A stretch of 64,000 nt of DNA from AC-49 sp963766605. GTDB taxonomy: Bacteria; Actinomycetota; Thermoleophilia; Solirubrobacterales; Solirubrobacteraceae. The notes under the pieces were generated by a model, which saw only the letters and a list, made by a program, of their open reading frames with translations, was not told where the DNA came from and searched no databases. The position numbers were made by a program, and so were the translations under genes. This document shows positions 1-8,831 of the stretch, piece by piece. The stretch's first letter is position 1. Each line of letters starts with the position of its first letter. The stretch is taken from positions 930,001-994,000 of the forward strand of contig CAVYAT010000007.1 in NCBI GenBank assembly GCA_963766605.1, in the 5' to 3' direction.

Positions 1-455
1 GCTCGCTGTTGCTCGTGACGCACGACCGCGCGCTGCTCGACGCCGTCGGCTCGCGCACGATCGCGATCGAGGACCACGTGCTGCAGTCCTACGTCGGTGG
101 CTGGCCGGAGTACTGGCGCGTGCGCGAGGAGCGCAAGGCGGCCGGGGTCAAGCCGGGGGCGGCCCCGGCACCATTGGGCCGGACCACGGCGCCGGCGGGC
201 AAGGCGAAGGCCGACAAGCCGGCCGCGGCGGGCCCGTCGAAGAACGCGGTGCGCAAGGAGCAGGAGCTCGAACGCACGGTCGCCGAGGCCGAGCAGGCGC
301 TGGCCGCGCTCGAGGACGAGCTGTCGGACCCCAAGCACTGGGCCACGAAGTACGAGTCGGCGAAGTCCGAGGCCCGCCACACCGCGGCGAAGCGCGCGGT
401 GCAGGCGGCCTACGCGGCGTGGGAGGAGCACGCCGCGCAGCTCGAATCGGCCTAG
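1..455 (+). CDS. ABC-F family ATPase, C-terminal part (5' end outside window)
   Basis: Only the last 150 codons are present, in the frame starting at base 3. The visible part begins with the end of the second nucleotide-binding domain: a hydrophobic beta strand followed by VTHDR, the H-loop (switch) of ABC ATPases. A segment typical of ABC-F proteins follows (SYVGGWPEYWRVREER), then an Ala/Pro/Lys-rich linker and a charged helical stretch (KNAVRKEQELERTVAEAEQA) like the C-terminal coiled coil of Uup/EttA-type proteins. ABC-F proteins are soluble and act on ribosomes. Which subfamily (Uup, EttA or a resistance type) cannot be told from this fragment. The gene ends in TAG nine bases before a hairpin element. 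Confidence 0.85.
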   Translation, partial: SLLLVTHDRALLDAVGSRTIAIEDHVLQSYVGGWPEYWRVREERKAAGVKPGAAPAPLGRTTAPAGKAKADKPAAAGPSKNAVRKEQELERTVAEAEQALAALEDELSDPKHWATKYESAKSEARHTAAKRAVQAAYAAWEEHAAQLESA

Positions 456-463
456 CCCCGCCC

Positions 464-511
464 GAGCGTCCCGAAGTACCCCGTATAGCCAACAGTGCGG
501 GACGTTCGCGG
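464..511. repeat. 48-bp hairpin-forming dispersed element, copy A
   Basis: This element matches 61563-61610 without gaps at 36 of 48 positions. Its ends are inverted: GAGCGTCCC (464-472) can pair with GGGACGTTC (499-507), with one G-T wobble. The loop shares CCCCG, ATAG and CAAC with copy B. It lies between the convergent ends of the ABC-F gene and the lipoprotein gene, so it may act as a bidirectional RNA hairpin at transcript ends. It has no T-tract, so it is not a standard intrinsic terminator. Confidence 0.6.
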
Positions 512-514
512 CGG

Positions 515-1711
515 TTAGAGGCGGATGCAGCCGTAATCGGCCTGGCCGGGGCGGCGGCGCTCGGCGACGAAGCATCGGTCGGTGAGGATCTGGACGTCGA
601 ATGTGGCCGCCGGGTGGCCGTTGACGGCGATCCGGCAGACGAACGTCGGGGCCGGAGCGAGCCCCGAGCCGTGGATCGGGTGGCGCGGGCGCCGGCAGGC
701 AGCGTGCGAGGCCTCGTTGTTGGGGTTGGTGCGCAGCGCCACCTGGAGCTGCGTGACCGTCACGCGCCGCGGGCGGTTGCGGAACGCGCCGACCGACAGT
801 CCGACCGACGCGGCAGCGCGGTGTGCCGCCGCGACGTCCGCCGGCGCGGCGGCCGGTCCGCTGACGATCCAGACCGAGAAGCGCGAGCGCTGTTGCTCGG
901 CCGCCGCACGCAGACCATGCGGCGTCGTCTCGAAGTCGTCGGCGGCCGGCCACGCGTGGTCGGGGAACGGCGGGAATGCGAGTGAGGCCGGCCCGGGCCG
1001 GTGCTCGACGACGCGCAGCTGCACCCCGTCGCGCGGGAAGCGGGTGCGGCCCGGCATCGCCGCCCGGACGTTGGCGGTGGCAAACAGCGTCCGCGGTTGG
1101 GGCTGGGAGCGCGGGTCGCGGGTCACGTGGGCCGACCAGCCGGGCGGGGTGCGCAGCGTGTCGCCTTCGACGTCGTTGAGCGAGCCCCAGCCGGCGTAGG
1201 GGGCCGGCGGCGGCGCGCCGCGTGACGAGATGCGCAGGCTGCGCAGGATCCGCTGGACCTGCCCACGGCGCGCCGCCGTCGCCCGCGGGCCGAACGCGAC
1301 ATGGACCTGGAACGACCGCGCGGCGGCACGGAACCGGACCATGTGGCTCGGCACACGCCAGCACTCGTAGTCGCGGGCAGGGCCCAGCGCCCAGTGGGCG
1401 GGGCGCGTCGCGAAGCGGCCGCCGCGGTACTCGAACACGAACACGAGCGCCCCGCCCGGCGGCAGCGCCGCCTCGGCGCGGTCCGGTCCGCAGTCGCCGC
1501 CGGCCCGGGCTGGATAGGAGGTCAGCAGCAGGCGGTCGACCGGATAGCCCAGCGACGTGACCGGCGCGCGGACGAAATGCCAGCCGCGCGGAACGTGCAG
1601 GGCGATGCCGTGGCCCGCCGAGGTCAACCGCTGCGGCGCCGGCGCATGCCCGGATGCCCCGCAGCCCGCGAGCAGCGCGGTGAGCGCCGCGAACGCGATG
1701 GCCCGCCGCAT
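515..1711 (-). CDS. Secreted lipoprotein of unknown function
   Basis: The protein has 398 residues. The start ATG at 1711 is chosen because it gives a classic lipoprotein signal: MRRAIAF, a hydrophobic run, then LLAGC, a lipobox with the lipidated Cys. A longer form with an in-frame GTG upstream would add an unlikely leader. The mature protein has no family I recognise. It has two similar halves, each with a segment of the type 'RAAARSFQVHVAFG' or 'RSRFSVWIVSG' followed by an 'A..RILRSLR' or 'AAHRAAASVGLS' helix, which suggests an internal duplication. Several Cys residues near the C terminus suggest disulfides outside the cell. It is transcribed alone, convergent with the ABC-F gene. Confidence 0.75.
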   Translation of the reverse strand: MRRAIAFAALTALLAGCGASGHAPAPQRLTSAGHGIALHVPRGWHFVRAPVTSLGYPVDRLLLTSYPARAGGDCGPDRAEAALPPGGALVFVFEYRGGRFATRPAHWALGPARDYECWRVPSHMVRFRAAARSFQVHVAFGPRATAARRGQVQRILRSLRISSRGAPPPAPYAGWGSLNDVEGDTLRTPPGWSAHVTRDPRSQPQPRTLFATANVRAAMPGRTRFPRDGVQLRVVEHRPGPASLAFPPFPDHAWPAADDFETTPHGLRAAAEQQRSRFSVWIVSGPAAAPADVAAAHRAAASVGLSVGAFRNRPRRVTVTQLQVALRTNPNNEASHAACRRPRHPIHGSGLAPAPTFVCRIAVNGHPAATFDVQILTDRCFVAERRRPGQADYGCIRL

Positions 1712-1851
1712 CAGTCCCACCCCGGATGCAGGTGCCCGACCCACGAGTCCGGACCGCAGCCCAGGCCGTGGCTACGCAGGACCAGCATCCCGGCACGGTC
1801 GCACGCGAAGATGACCATGCGTTCTATACGGGTGTGATGGTGCCGGAGGTC

Positions 1852-3045
1852 CTACCGCGCGCAGCACCACTGTGCGGCACCCGGGAATCGCGGCGCGGTT
1901 GCGCCCGGGGCGAACGCGCGCGCGATGCCGGCGACGGCGCGAGTCGGGACCCCGGGGCGCACGCCGACGAACAGCCACTCGCCGGTCGCCGGCCACGCGA
2001 CGAGCAGTCGTCCGCCGTTCGGCGACCAGGCGAGCGCCCCGAAACGCCCCGGGCCGCTGAGCAGCGTTCGCTGGCGCAGGTGCTTGGCGCTGTCGAGCAG
2101 GACGACGTCGCCGGTCCCGGAGTGGGTCCGCGACAGCGCGATCAGCCCTCCGCGCGGTGACCAGGCGATCGAGCGCACCGCGACGCCGCGCGCAATCGCC
2201 CGCGACGCCACGACCGCGCCGGCGCCTGCGAGCACGACGATCCGGCGCGGCGTCACCGCGACGAGCCGCCGCCCGCCGGGGGACCACTGAAGCTGCGCCG
2301 GCGCTCCGAGCGGCGCGCTGCGCCCGACGACCGCCCGGGTGTCGACGGCGACGACGTTCACGCGGCCGGCCCGGTCGACGTACGCCAGCACATGCTCGGC
2401 GCCCGGTCGCCACGCGGGCGCCACGCCGGCGCGTGCCGGCGTGAGCCCGTGGTCGCCGGTCCCGTCGCCGTTGACCACGCGCAATGCGCCGCCGGTCGTC
2501 ACGTAGGCGATCCGGAAGCCGTCGCCGGGCGCCCAGCGCGCGACGGCGATCGGCGCGGGCGCCGACAGCGTCCAGCGTGCGGCGCCGGTCGGTGTCAGCG
2601 CGGTCAGCTCGCGCCCGTGCCACGCGACGACGAACAGGCCATGCGGCGACCAGGCGGCGCCCGCGAAGGACCCCAGCCGCCGGCGGTGCCCGTCGGCCGA
2701 CACGACCCAGGTGCCGCCGGCCGTCTGCACGAGCAGCCGCCCGCCGCCCGGGATGCCGCGCAGCGCCGGCGCCGGGTGGCGCGACGCCGAGCCCGTGCCG
2801 AGGACGCTGCGGATCAGATGGCGGATGTGCGGCGCGGCGGCGGCCGTCGCGCCGGCGAGCACGGCGAGACCGAGTACCGCGGCCGCGAGCAGCGGCGTCA
2901 TCCGTCGCCGGCGGCGGACCACCACAGGGCGACCGCCGCCGTCGGCATGGGCCGCCCGCACGACCCGCCACGAACGCTCGCGCGCCGCCGGGTCGATGTC
3001 TCCGGCGCGGCGCAGCGCCTCCAACAGGTCGCGATCACGGGTCAC
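1852..3045 (-). CDS. Membrane-anchored beta-propeller protein, probable sigma-factor partner
   Basis: The protein has 397 residues. Residues 1-48 are polar and Arg-rich (cytoplasmic). A single transmembrane helix lies at about 49-70 (TPLLAAAVLGLAVLAG). The remainder is a run of WD40/PD40-like blades, with repeated 'AWSPHG', 'RWAPGDG', 'QWSPGGRR', 'AWSPRGG' and 'AWSPNGGR' motifs. Its start overlaps the stop of the ECF sigma gene by 4 nt, so the two are translationally coupled. A short cytoplasmic head, one membrane helix and an outer sensor is the layout of transmembrane anti-sigma factors. That role is inferred from position and topology; no zinc-binding anti-sigma motif is evident. Confidence 0.75.
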   Translation of the reverse strand: MTRDRDLLEALRRAGDIDPAARERSWRVVRAAHADGGGRPVVVRRRRRMTPLLAAAVLGLAVLAGATAAAAPHIRHLIRSVLGTGSASRHPAPALRGIPGGGRLLVQTAGGTWVVSADGHRRRLGSFAGAAWSPHGLFVVAWHGRELTALTPTGAARWTLSAPAPIAVARWAPGDGFRIAYVTTGGALRVVNGDGTGDHGLTPARAGVAPAWRPGAEHVLAYVDRAGRVNVVAVDTRAVVGRSAPLGAPAQLQWSPGGRRLVAVTPRRIVVLAGAGAVVASRAIARGVAVRSIAWSPRGGLIALSRTHSGTGDVVLLDSAKHLRQRTLLSGPGRFGALAWSPNGGRLLVAWPATGEWLFVGVRPGVPTRAVAGIARAFAPGATAPRFPGAAQWCCAR

Positions 3046-3632
3046 GGCCCGCCCTCCGCGATCGCGTCGCGCATCGCGTCGAGGCCTCGGCGCAGTCGCG
3101 AGTTCACGGTTCCTCGCGGCAGCTCGAGAATCCGCGCGATCTCACCGGGGGTGAACTCCAGGACATAGCGCAGCACGACGACGGCCCGCTGCTCGGGGCC
3201 GAGCGCGGCCAGCGCGGTGGCGACATCATCGGCGAGGGCTCGGTCGCGGTCGGCGGCCGCCGTCTGCGGTGCCGTGTCGGCGCCGACCTCGCCGCGCAGC
3301 GAGCGTGCCCGCGACCAGTCGATCGCGCGGTTGACGACGATCCGGTGCAGCCACGGGCGAAGCGGGCGGCGCACGTCGAAGCGATGCAGGGCGCGCAGGG
3401 CGGAGAGGAACGCCTCCTGGGCGATGTCCTCGGCGGCCGCGCGGTCGCCGGTCACGAGCAGCGCAGCGCGATACGCCCCGCCCCAGTGGCGCGAGAACAG
3501 CTCCTCGACCGCCGCCTCGGACCCCTGCTGCGCGGCGCGGACGAGCGCCGCGTCGCCCGCAGGGCGCACCGGACTCAGCGACCGCCGCCAGGCGCGCAGT
3601 GCGTGTTCGGTCGTGCGTCCCGTTTTGGACAC
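3042..3632 (-). CDS. RNA polymerase ECF sigma factor
   Basis: The protein has 196 residues, a usual size for ECF (group 4) sigma factors. Region 2 covers about residues 35-95, with GDRAAAEDIAQEAFLSALRAL matching the sigma-70 r2 core and RPWLHRIVVNRAID matching its end. Region 4 covers about 135-190, with LGPEQRAVVVLRYVLEFTPG and a helix-turn-helix ending LPRGTVNSRLRRG. The protein directs core RNA polymerase to a small regulon, typically under an anti-sigma factor. The overlapping downstream gene encodes a membrane-anchored propeller, the likely partner. Confidence 0.93.
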   Translation of the reverse strand: MSKTGRTTEHALRAWRRSLSPVRPAGDAALVRAAQQGSEAAVEELFSRHWGGAYRAALLVTGDRAAAEDIAQEAFLSALRALHRFDVRRPLRPWLHRIVVNRAIDWSRARSLRGEVGADTAPQTAAADRDRALADDVATALAALGPEQRAVVVLRYVLEFTPGEIARILELPRGTVNSRLRRGLDAMRDAIAEGGP

Positions 3633-3681
3633 CTCATGCCAACACTACGGCCGCGGAGGGCCGTGAGGTCCCTGGGTCGAG

Positions 3682-6366
3682 CTAGTCGCTCAGCGCGTAC
3701 TTCGAAGCCGTGGTCGGCACGTGCGGGTTGCCGATCTGGCCAAGGCGGTTCATCAGGCGCTGCCACTGGCTCGGGGTGAGCTGGTCGGGCGTCGGGTCGC
3801 CGATCTGCGCCTTGCCGCCGCCGGCGGTCGGGATCGGCGTGCCCGGGGTCGGGTGGTAGCCGATGTGGATGTGGTCGTAGTGGTCGGGCAGCGCCAGCGT
3901 GTTGTCCGCGCCGGGGAAGGTCATCAGCGAGATGATCTGGTGGGGCTTCATGACGCCCTGGAGCTCGAGCAGCCGGCGGATCGTCGTGTCGGTGATCGTC
4001 CCCGGACCCTGGTTCTGATAGATCGGCGTGCCGTTGATCGCGGCGATGTCGACCGCGTCGCCGGTCGAGTGCTCGGAGATGTTGCCCGACGTCGTCAGCA
4101 GGCTGTGGCCGCACTTCAGCGCCGAGACGGTCGGGTAGAGGTTGCTGTTGGCCAGGTACTCGAGCACGGCGAGCACGCGGCGGTCGATCTGCCCGGTCTC
4201 GATGTCGCGACGGCCGCAGGCGTAGATCGTGATCCGCGGGTCGGCGAGCACGTTCTCCATCAGCTCGTGCTTGGTCATCAGCAGCACCTGGCCGACCGTC
4301 GTGGCGTCGGCGCCGAGGCCGTTGGCGGCGCGGGCGGTGGTGGCGCTCGGGTTGAAGATCGCGGTGTGCTGGAGCTGGCGCCAGCCGTTGATCAGCGGAG
4401 CCGGGTCGATCCGCGGCTCGCCGATGCCGGCCGGGCGGACCTCGAAGCGCATCGAGCGACCGCCGAGGCGGCCGAGGACCGTGCCCCCGACGACCGACAC
4501 GCCGTCCTTGAGCGGCTGGAAGCTGACCTGCGACTCCGGGAGCCCGAGCAGCTTGGCGCCGGCCTTGCGGTCGCGGTCGGCGTAGCCGAGCAGCACGGGC
4601 TGGGCGATCGAGCCGTCACCGGGCAGCGTGTAGACGGCCGGGTCGGCCGGGGTGTCCTTGAGGGCGATCGGCGGCAGCGCGCTCACAAGGTCGCCGCTGT
4701 CGCCGGCCAGCGGCACCGGCGGCTGCGAGCTCGTCGTGTCGGGGGCGAGCTTGGTCGACGGTGTCTGCACCGGCGCGGGCGTGGGCGCCGCCTGCGTCGT
4801 CGTGGTCGCCGGGTCGACCGGCGTCGTCGGCGTGTCCGGCGTCGTGGCCATCAGCGGCGCGTCGGGCGTGGCGCTCGCCTGGCCGGGGTCGTCGTTGATC
4901 GCGACCGGCGGCACGTCGGTCGTCCCGTCGTCGGGCGTCGTGGGAGTGTCGGGCGTCGTCGCGGTCGTCGGCGTCGTGTCGGTCGAGGGCTCGCCGGTCG
5001 CGGTGTCGCCGTCGAGCTGGGTCGGCGGCGCGGTGCTCGTGGCCGCGTCGGCGCCGACGTCGCCGGCGAGCGTGACCGGGGGCGCCTGCGTGACCTCGCG
5101 CGATGACGCCACGTTGAGCGTCGGGTCGCTCGGCGTGTGGGCGGAATGGTGGACATCGTGCAGGACCGGCAGCCCGCTGGAGTTCGTCAGGTGCAGCTCG
5201 CGCGCGACATGGGCGGCGCTGACCTTCTGCGGCTTGGGCACCGGGTAGAACGCGGCGACGGCGCCGAGGTGACCGTAGGTGTACGTGTTGCCGTAGACGT
5301 CGATCAGCTGGACGAAGTGGCCGAGGCGCGGGCTGTAGCCGATCCGGCTGACCCGCCCGTCCTGGACCGCGATGGCAGCCGCGCCGGCCGGAGCCTCAAT
5401 GTTGACTCCAACCTTAGGGTTGAGCAGCTGGACGGTGTACGGATCCGGAACCGGCGGGCGGCCCTGGGTGAGCCCGGTGAGCGCGCTGACCAGCGTGTCG
5501 GGCAGCGCCGAGATCAGCCGGGCGCGCAGCAGCACCGAGTTCACGTACCAGCCGGCGTGGTTGTACGCGTAGATGGACTGGCGGATGTACGTGTCGCCGC
5601 CCGCCGCCTTGAGATAGCGCGCGGCCGCGAAGATCGCATCGACCGGGTTGTAGGGGTCGCGCTTGCCGTCGCCGTTGGCGTCGACGCCGTACTTCTTCCA
5701 CGTCGAGGGCATGAACTGCATCCAGCCCAGTGCCCCGGCGCTCGAGACGTTGAGGTTGCGGCCGTAGTCGGACTCGATCTCGTTGATCGCGGCCAGAACC
5801 TGCCAGTGGATGCCGTACTGGACGCCGGCCGCCTGGTAGATCGGGAGCAGGAACGGCGGGATCCGGAACGAGTCGAGCAGCAGCGACGAGATCACGGTCG
5901 CCGGGTGCGAGAACGGCGTCGGCGTGTCGGTGGCCGACTTCTTCGTCTTGTGATGCTTGGACTTCGACTTGGACTTGGGGGTCGAGGCGCTGTCGTCGGT
6001 CTTGGTCTGGTGGTGGGCCGACGGGGTGCCGTGGTGCAGCGGCGGGGGCGGGGGCGTGTCGCTGGTGACGGTCGGCACCGTCTCGGTCGTCGTGGCGGGC
6101 GGCGCCGGCGGTGGCGGTGCGGGCGGGGCGACGGTGGTCGTCGTCGTGGTGGTCGCCGGCACCGACGGATCGGGCGTCGGCGCGGGGGCGGGCGGCGGCG
6201 TGGCGTCGGTGGTCGTCGTCGTGACGATCGACGGGTCGGGCGCCGTCGGGTCGACCGGATCCTGGGCGTGCGCAGGCAGCGCGAAGACGAGCGCGACGGC
6301 GGCAGCGATCGCGGCAATGGCGGCAGGGGAGCGCCGCGAGGAACGTAGGCCCGGGGACAGACTCAC
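3682..6366 (-). CDS. Multidomain secreted murein hydrolase: MltB-type transglycosylase, split degenerate LytM, M15-like peptidase
   Basis: The protein has 894 residues and starts at GTG. A signal peptide spans about 1-35 (ending AHAQ), followed by a Thr/Pro-rich linker to about 110 and a Lys/Ser/His-rich basic patch at 130-143. An MltB-type lytic transglycosylase domain lies at about 165-280, with ESDYGR placing the catalytic Glu at 198, plus GALGWMQFMPSTW and AYNHAGWYV. A LytM/M23-like half follows (about 318-368, ending TYGHLG), but the zinc-ligand motif HxGxD reads VGVNI, so it is probably inactive. After about 255 Thr/Pro/Asp-rich residues the second LytM half appears (about 625-660, RSMRFEVRPAG). 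The C terminus has an M15-type zinc site: H766, D773 (H-x6-D) and YDHIHI around 832-834. It should act on peptidoglycan outside the membrane. Confidence 0.85.
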   Translation of the reverse strand: MSLSPGLRSSRRSPAAIAAIAAAVALVFALPAHAQDPVDPTAPDPSIVTTTTTDATPPPAPAPTPDPSVPATTTTTTTVAPPAPPPPAPPATTTETVPTVTSDTPPPPPLHHGTPSAHHQTKTDDSASTPKSKSKSKHHKTKKSATDTPTPFSHPATVISSLLLDSFRIPPFLLPIYQAAGVQYGIHWQVLAAINEIESDYGRNLNVSSAGALGWMQFMPSTWKKYGVDANGDGKRDPYNPVDAIFAAARYLKAAGGDTYIRQSIYAYNHAGWYVNSVLLRARLISALPDTLVSALTGLTQGRPPVPDPYTVQLLNPKVGVNIEAPAGAAAIAVQDGRVSRIGYSPRLGHFVQLIDVYGNTYTYGHLGAVAAFYPVPKPQKVSAAHVARELHLTNSSGLPVLHDVHHSAHTPSDPTLNVASSREVTQAPPVTLAGDVGADAATSTAPPTQLDGDTATGEPSTDTTPTTATTPDTPTTPDDGTTDVPPVAINDDPGQASATPDAPLMATTPDTPTTPVDPATTTTQAAPTPAPVQTPSTKLAPDTTSSQPPVPLAGDSGDLVSALPPIALKDTPADPAVYTLPGDGSIAQPVLLGYADRDRKAGAKLLGLPESQVSFQPLKDGVSVVGGTVLGRLGGRSMRFEVRPAGIGEPRIDPAPLINGWRQLQHTAIFNPSATTARAANGLGADATTVGQVLLMTKHELMENVLADPRITIYACGRRDIETGQIDRRVLAVLEYLANSNLYPTVSALKCGHSLLTTSGNISEHSTGDAVDIAAINGTPIYQNQGPGTITDTTIRRLLELQGVMKPHQIISLMTFPGADNTLALPDHYDHIHIGYHPTPGTPIPTAGGGKAQIGDPTPDQLTPSQWQRLMNRLGQIGNPHVPTTASKYALSD

Positions 6367-6454
6367 TTCACGGTGATTTCGGCAGCAATGGTGGGGAACT
6401 GAAGGCGCATCAATACACGTTTCAGCGGACCGGCGTCCACTTCTCGGGGAATTG

Positions 6455-6494
6455 CTTCACGACTCGGTCACACCGTGGTGGCGAAATCGTCACA
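6455..6494 (+). promoter_or_regulatory. PHO-box-like array of 11-bp repeats
   Basis: Three TCAC-containing heptamers lie in one 11-bp register: CTTCACG at 6455, GGTCACA at 6466 and CGTCACA at 6488. The fourth position (6477, GGTGGCG) is degenerate. Actinobacterial PhoP boxes are direct repeats of GTTCACC-like units spaced 11 bp. The site lies in the promoter region shared by the murein hydrolase (minus) and the PHP-glycosyltransferase (plus). It is weaker than the array at 32783. Confidence 0.35.
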
Positions 6495-6557
6495 GAAGGC
6501 GGCAAATTCCAGGGAAATCTGCATGTAAGCAGCAACAACGGACAACGGGGAGCAACG

Positions 6558-8831
6558 ATGACTCACCTCAGCAGCAGGACCGACCTCCACTGTCATTCGA
6601 CCGCCTCGGCGGCCGCCAAGCTGGGCGTTGCCCGCTCGCTTGGCCTGCCGGAGTGTGCCACGCCGCCCGAAGACGTGCGCGAGTTGGCGCTGCGCCGAGA
6701 CATGGACTTCGTGACGATCACCGATCACGACACGATCGACGGGGTGATCCAGATCGCCGACGACCCGCGCGTCTTCGTCAGCGAGGAGCTCACGGCGTGG
6801 TTCCGTGGCGAGCCACAGGCGGTTCACGTCCTGTGCCTCGGGATCACCCCCGACGACCACGACTGGCTCCAGTTCCACGGCGGCGATGTCGAGACGTGCG
6901 CCGAGTATCTCCACGAGCACGAGATCGCCTGCGCGCTCGCGCACCCGTTCTTCCACGTCGCCGCGCCCCTGCAACCGCGCCACCGCCGGCGTCTGGCCGA
7001 GCTGTTCGAGATCTGGGAGGTCCGCAACGGCGCCCGCGCCGGCGAGCTCAACGCGCCGGCCGCGGTCTACATCGAGACCCATGGCGGGATCGGCATCGGC
7101 GGCTCCGACGACCACGCCGGGGTCGACATCGGCCGCACCTTCACCGCGACGCCACGCTGCGCGACGCCGCAGGAGTTCCTCGCCCACGTGCGCGCGGGCC
7201 GCGCGCAGGCTCTGGGCGACCAGGGCAGCGCGGCAAAGTGGACGCACGCGGCGATGGGCCTCGCCGTGCGGGCACTGGGGAGCGGCGGCGGCGACACGCC
7301 GCCCGACCCGCGCGCGGTCTGGGCGATGGCCCAGCGCGTCGTCCACGACGGCGCCCAGCGCGGCGGCCCGATAGCGGAAGACCTGACGCCCGACGACGCC
7401 CGCAGCCTGCTGCGGGCGTGGCTGGGCTCGGTCGAGCTCGACCTTGGTCCCGGCGAGCTGCTGGCGCTGCTCCAGGCGCCCGACTTCAGCCACGCCGCCC
7501 TGTACCGCCGCGCCCGGCGCAGCCACGAGCGCAAGCTCGCCCGGGCGGTCGACGGGCTGCTGGCATCGGCGCGCACGGGGGAGGGGCATCTCGCGGCGCT
7601 GGCCGGCACGTTCGACGCCTGCGTGGCCGCGATTCCCTACGCGCCGGCCGCCGCGTTCCTGGGCGCCGAGAAGGCGCGCCTGGCGCCGCGCGACGGCGAG
7701 CCGCGTCGCGTCGCGCTGGTCGCCGACGGGGTCGGCGCGATGCACGGCGTCACGCACACGCTGCACGAGATCCGTGAGCGCGGCGTGCCGGGCTTCGACG
7801 TCGAGATCGTCGGCACCGACCAGATCTGTGACCGGCGCCTGAGCGCCGTCGCCGAGGTCGAGATCCCGTTCTACGCCGGCCTGAGGGTCGGCGTCCCGAG
7901 CCTGCCGGCGATCGTCGAGACGCTCGCCGAGGGGCGCTACGACCTCGTGCACCTGTGCTCGCCCGGCCCGGCCGGGATCGCGGCCGCGCTGATCGCCGCC
8001 GTCACCGGCGCGCCGGTGCTCGGCAGCTACCACACCGAGCTCGAGGCCTACGCCCAGGTACGCACCGGTGACCCGCGCCTCGAGGCCGGGATGCGGATGG
8101 CGCTGAGCGCGTTCTACGGCCGCTGCGGGCGCGTCCTGTCGCCGAGCCCGGCCAGCGACGCGGCGCTGCGCGAGCTGGGGATCGCGCCCCAGCGCATCGG
8201 GCGCTGGGAGCGCGGCGTCGACGTCGACCGGTTCGGGCCCCGCAACCGTGTCGACGGCCTGTTCGGGGACGCGATCAACGTGCTGTACGCGGGCCGCTTC
8301 AGCCGCGAGAAGGGCGCCGATCTGCTCGCCGACGCGTTCCTGGCCGCGCGGGAGCGCGACCCGCGCCTGCACCTCGTGCTGGCCGGTGGCGGCCCCGAGG
8401 AGGCCGCCCTGCGCGCCCGAGTCGGCGAGCACGCGACGTTCCTCGGCTGGCTGACCGGCGATGACCTCGCGCGTGCGTACGCGAGCGCGGATCTGTTCCT
8501 GTTCGCCAGCCGCACCGACACCTTCGGTCAAGTTCTACTTGAGGCTGAGGCTTCGGGCCTGCCCGTCGTCGCGGTCGACGAGGGCGGGCCGCGCAGCATC
8601 GTCGAGCACGGCGTAACCGGTCTCCTGTGCCCGGCGAGCGCCGACGCGCTGTCGCACGCGCTCGTGGAGCTCGCCGCCGACCCGTCGTGGCGGGGGCGGA
8701 TGGCGCAGGCCGGGCTGGTCGCGGTCGCCGCGCGAACGTGGGACCGTGCGCTGGCGCAGCTGGCCGACGGCTACGAGCGGGTGCTGCGCGACGATGCCGC
8801 GGCGGCCGTCGAGGCGCGACATGCCGCGTGA
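6558..8831 (+). CDS. PHP-domain and GT4 glycosyltransferase fusion
   Basis: The protein has 757 residues. The N-terminal part (about 1-240) is a PHP metallohydrolase-like domain: H11-C-H13, TITDHDTIDG with D56-H57-D58, ALAHPFFH, and GGSDDHAGVD. The middle, to about 375, is helical and of unknown role. The C-terminal part is a GT-B fold family 4 glycosyltransferase, with NVLYAGRFSREKGADLL, LVLAGGGPEE and DTFGQVLLEAEASGLP, the E-x7-E sugar-nucleotide motif. Such enzymes transfer a sugar from a nucleotide donor to lipids or other acceptors at the membrane. The PHP part could act on phosphoester groups. ATG is preceded by AACGGGGAG. The next gene overlaps its end by 11 nt, implying an operon. Confidence 0.88.
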   Translation: MTHLSSRTDLHCHSTASAAAKLGVARSLGLPECATPPEDVRELALRRDMDFVTITDHDTIDGVIQIADDPRVFVSEELTAWFRGEPQAVHVLCLGITPDDHDWLQFHGGDVETCAEYLHEHEIACALAHPFFHVAAPLQPRHRRRLAELFEIWEVRNGARAGELNAPAAVYIETHGGIGIGGSDDHAGVDIGRTFTATPRCATPQEFLAHVRAGRAQALGDQGSAAKWTHAAMGLAVRALGSGGGDTPPDPRAVWAMAQRVVHDGAQRGGPIAEDLTPDDARSLLRAWLGSVELDLGPGELLALLQAPDFSHAALYRRARRSHERKLARAVDGLLASARTGEGHLAALAGTFDACVAAIPYAPAAAFLGAEKARLAPRDGEPRRVALVADGVGAMHGVTHTLHEIRERGVPGFDVEIVGTDQICDRRLSAVAEVEIPFYAGLRVGVPSLPAIVETLAEGRYDLVHLCSPGPAGIAAALIAAVTGAPVLGSYHTELEAYAQVRTGDPRLEAGMRMALSAFYGRCGRVLSPSPASDAALRELGIAPQRIGRWERGVDVDRFGPRNRVDGLFGDAINVLYAGRFSREKGADLLADAFLAARERDPRLHLVLAGGGPEEAALRARVGEHATFLGWLTGDDLARAYASADLFLFASRTDTFGQVLLEAEASGLPVVAVDEGGPRSIVEHGVTGLLCPASADALSHALVELAADPSWRGRMAQAGLVAVAARTWDRALAQLADGYERVLRDDAAAAVEARHAA

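Noticed and set aside
6367..6557. Possible c-di-AMP (ydaO) riboswitch before the murein hydrolase gene
   Set aside because: Actinobacterial wall hydrolases often carry one, but the conserved core segments of that riboswitch are not found on the minus strand here.
6468..8531. 687-codon minus-strand frame opposite the PHP-glycosyltransferase
   Set aside because: Shadow of a gene with clear motifs on the other strand.
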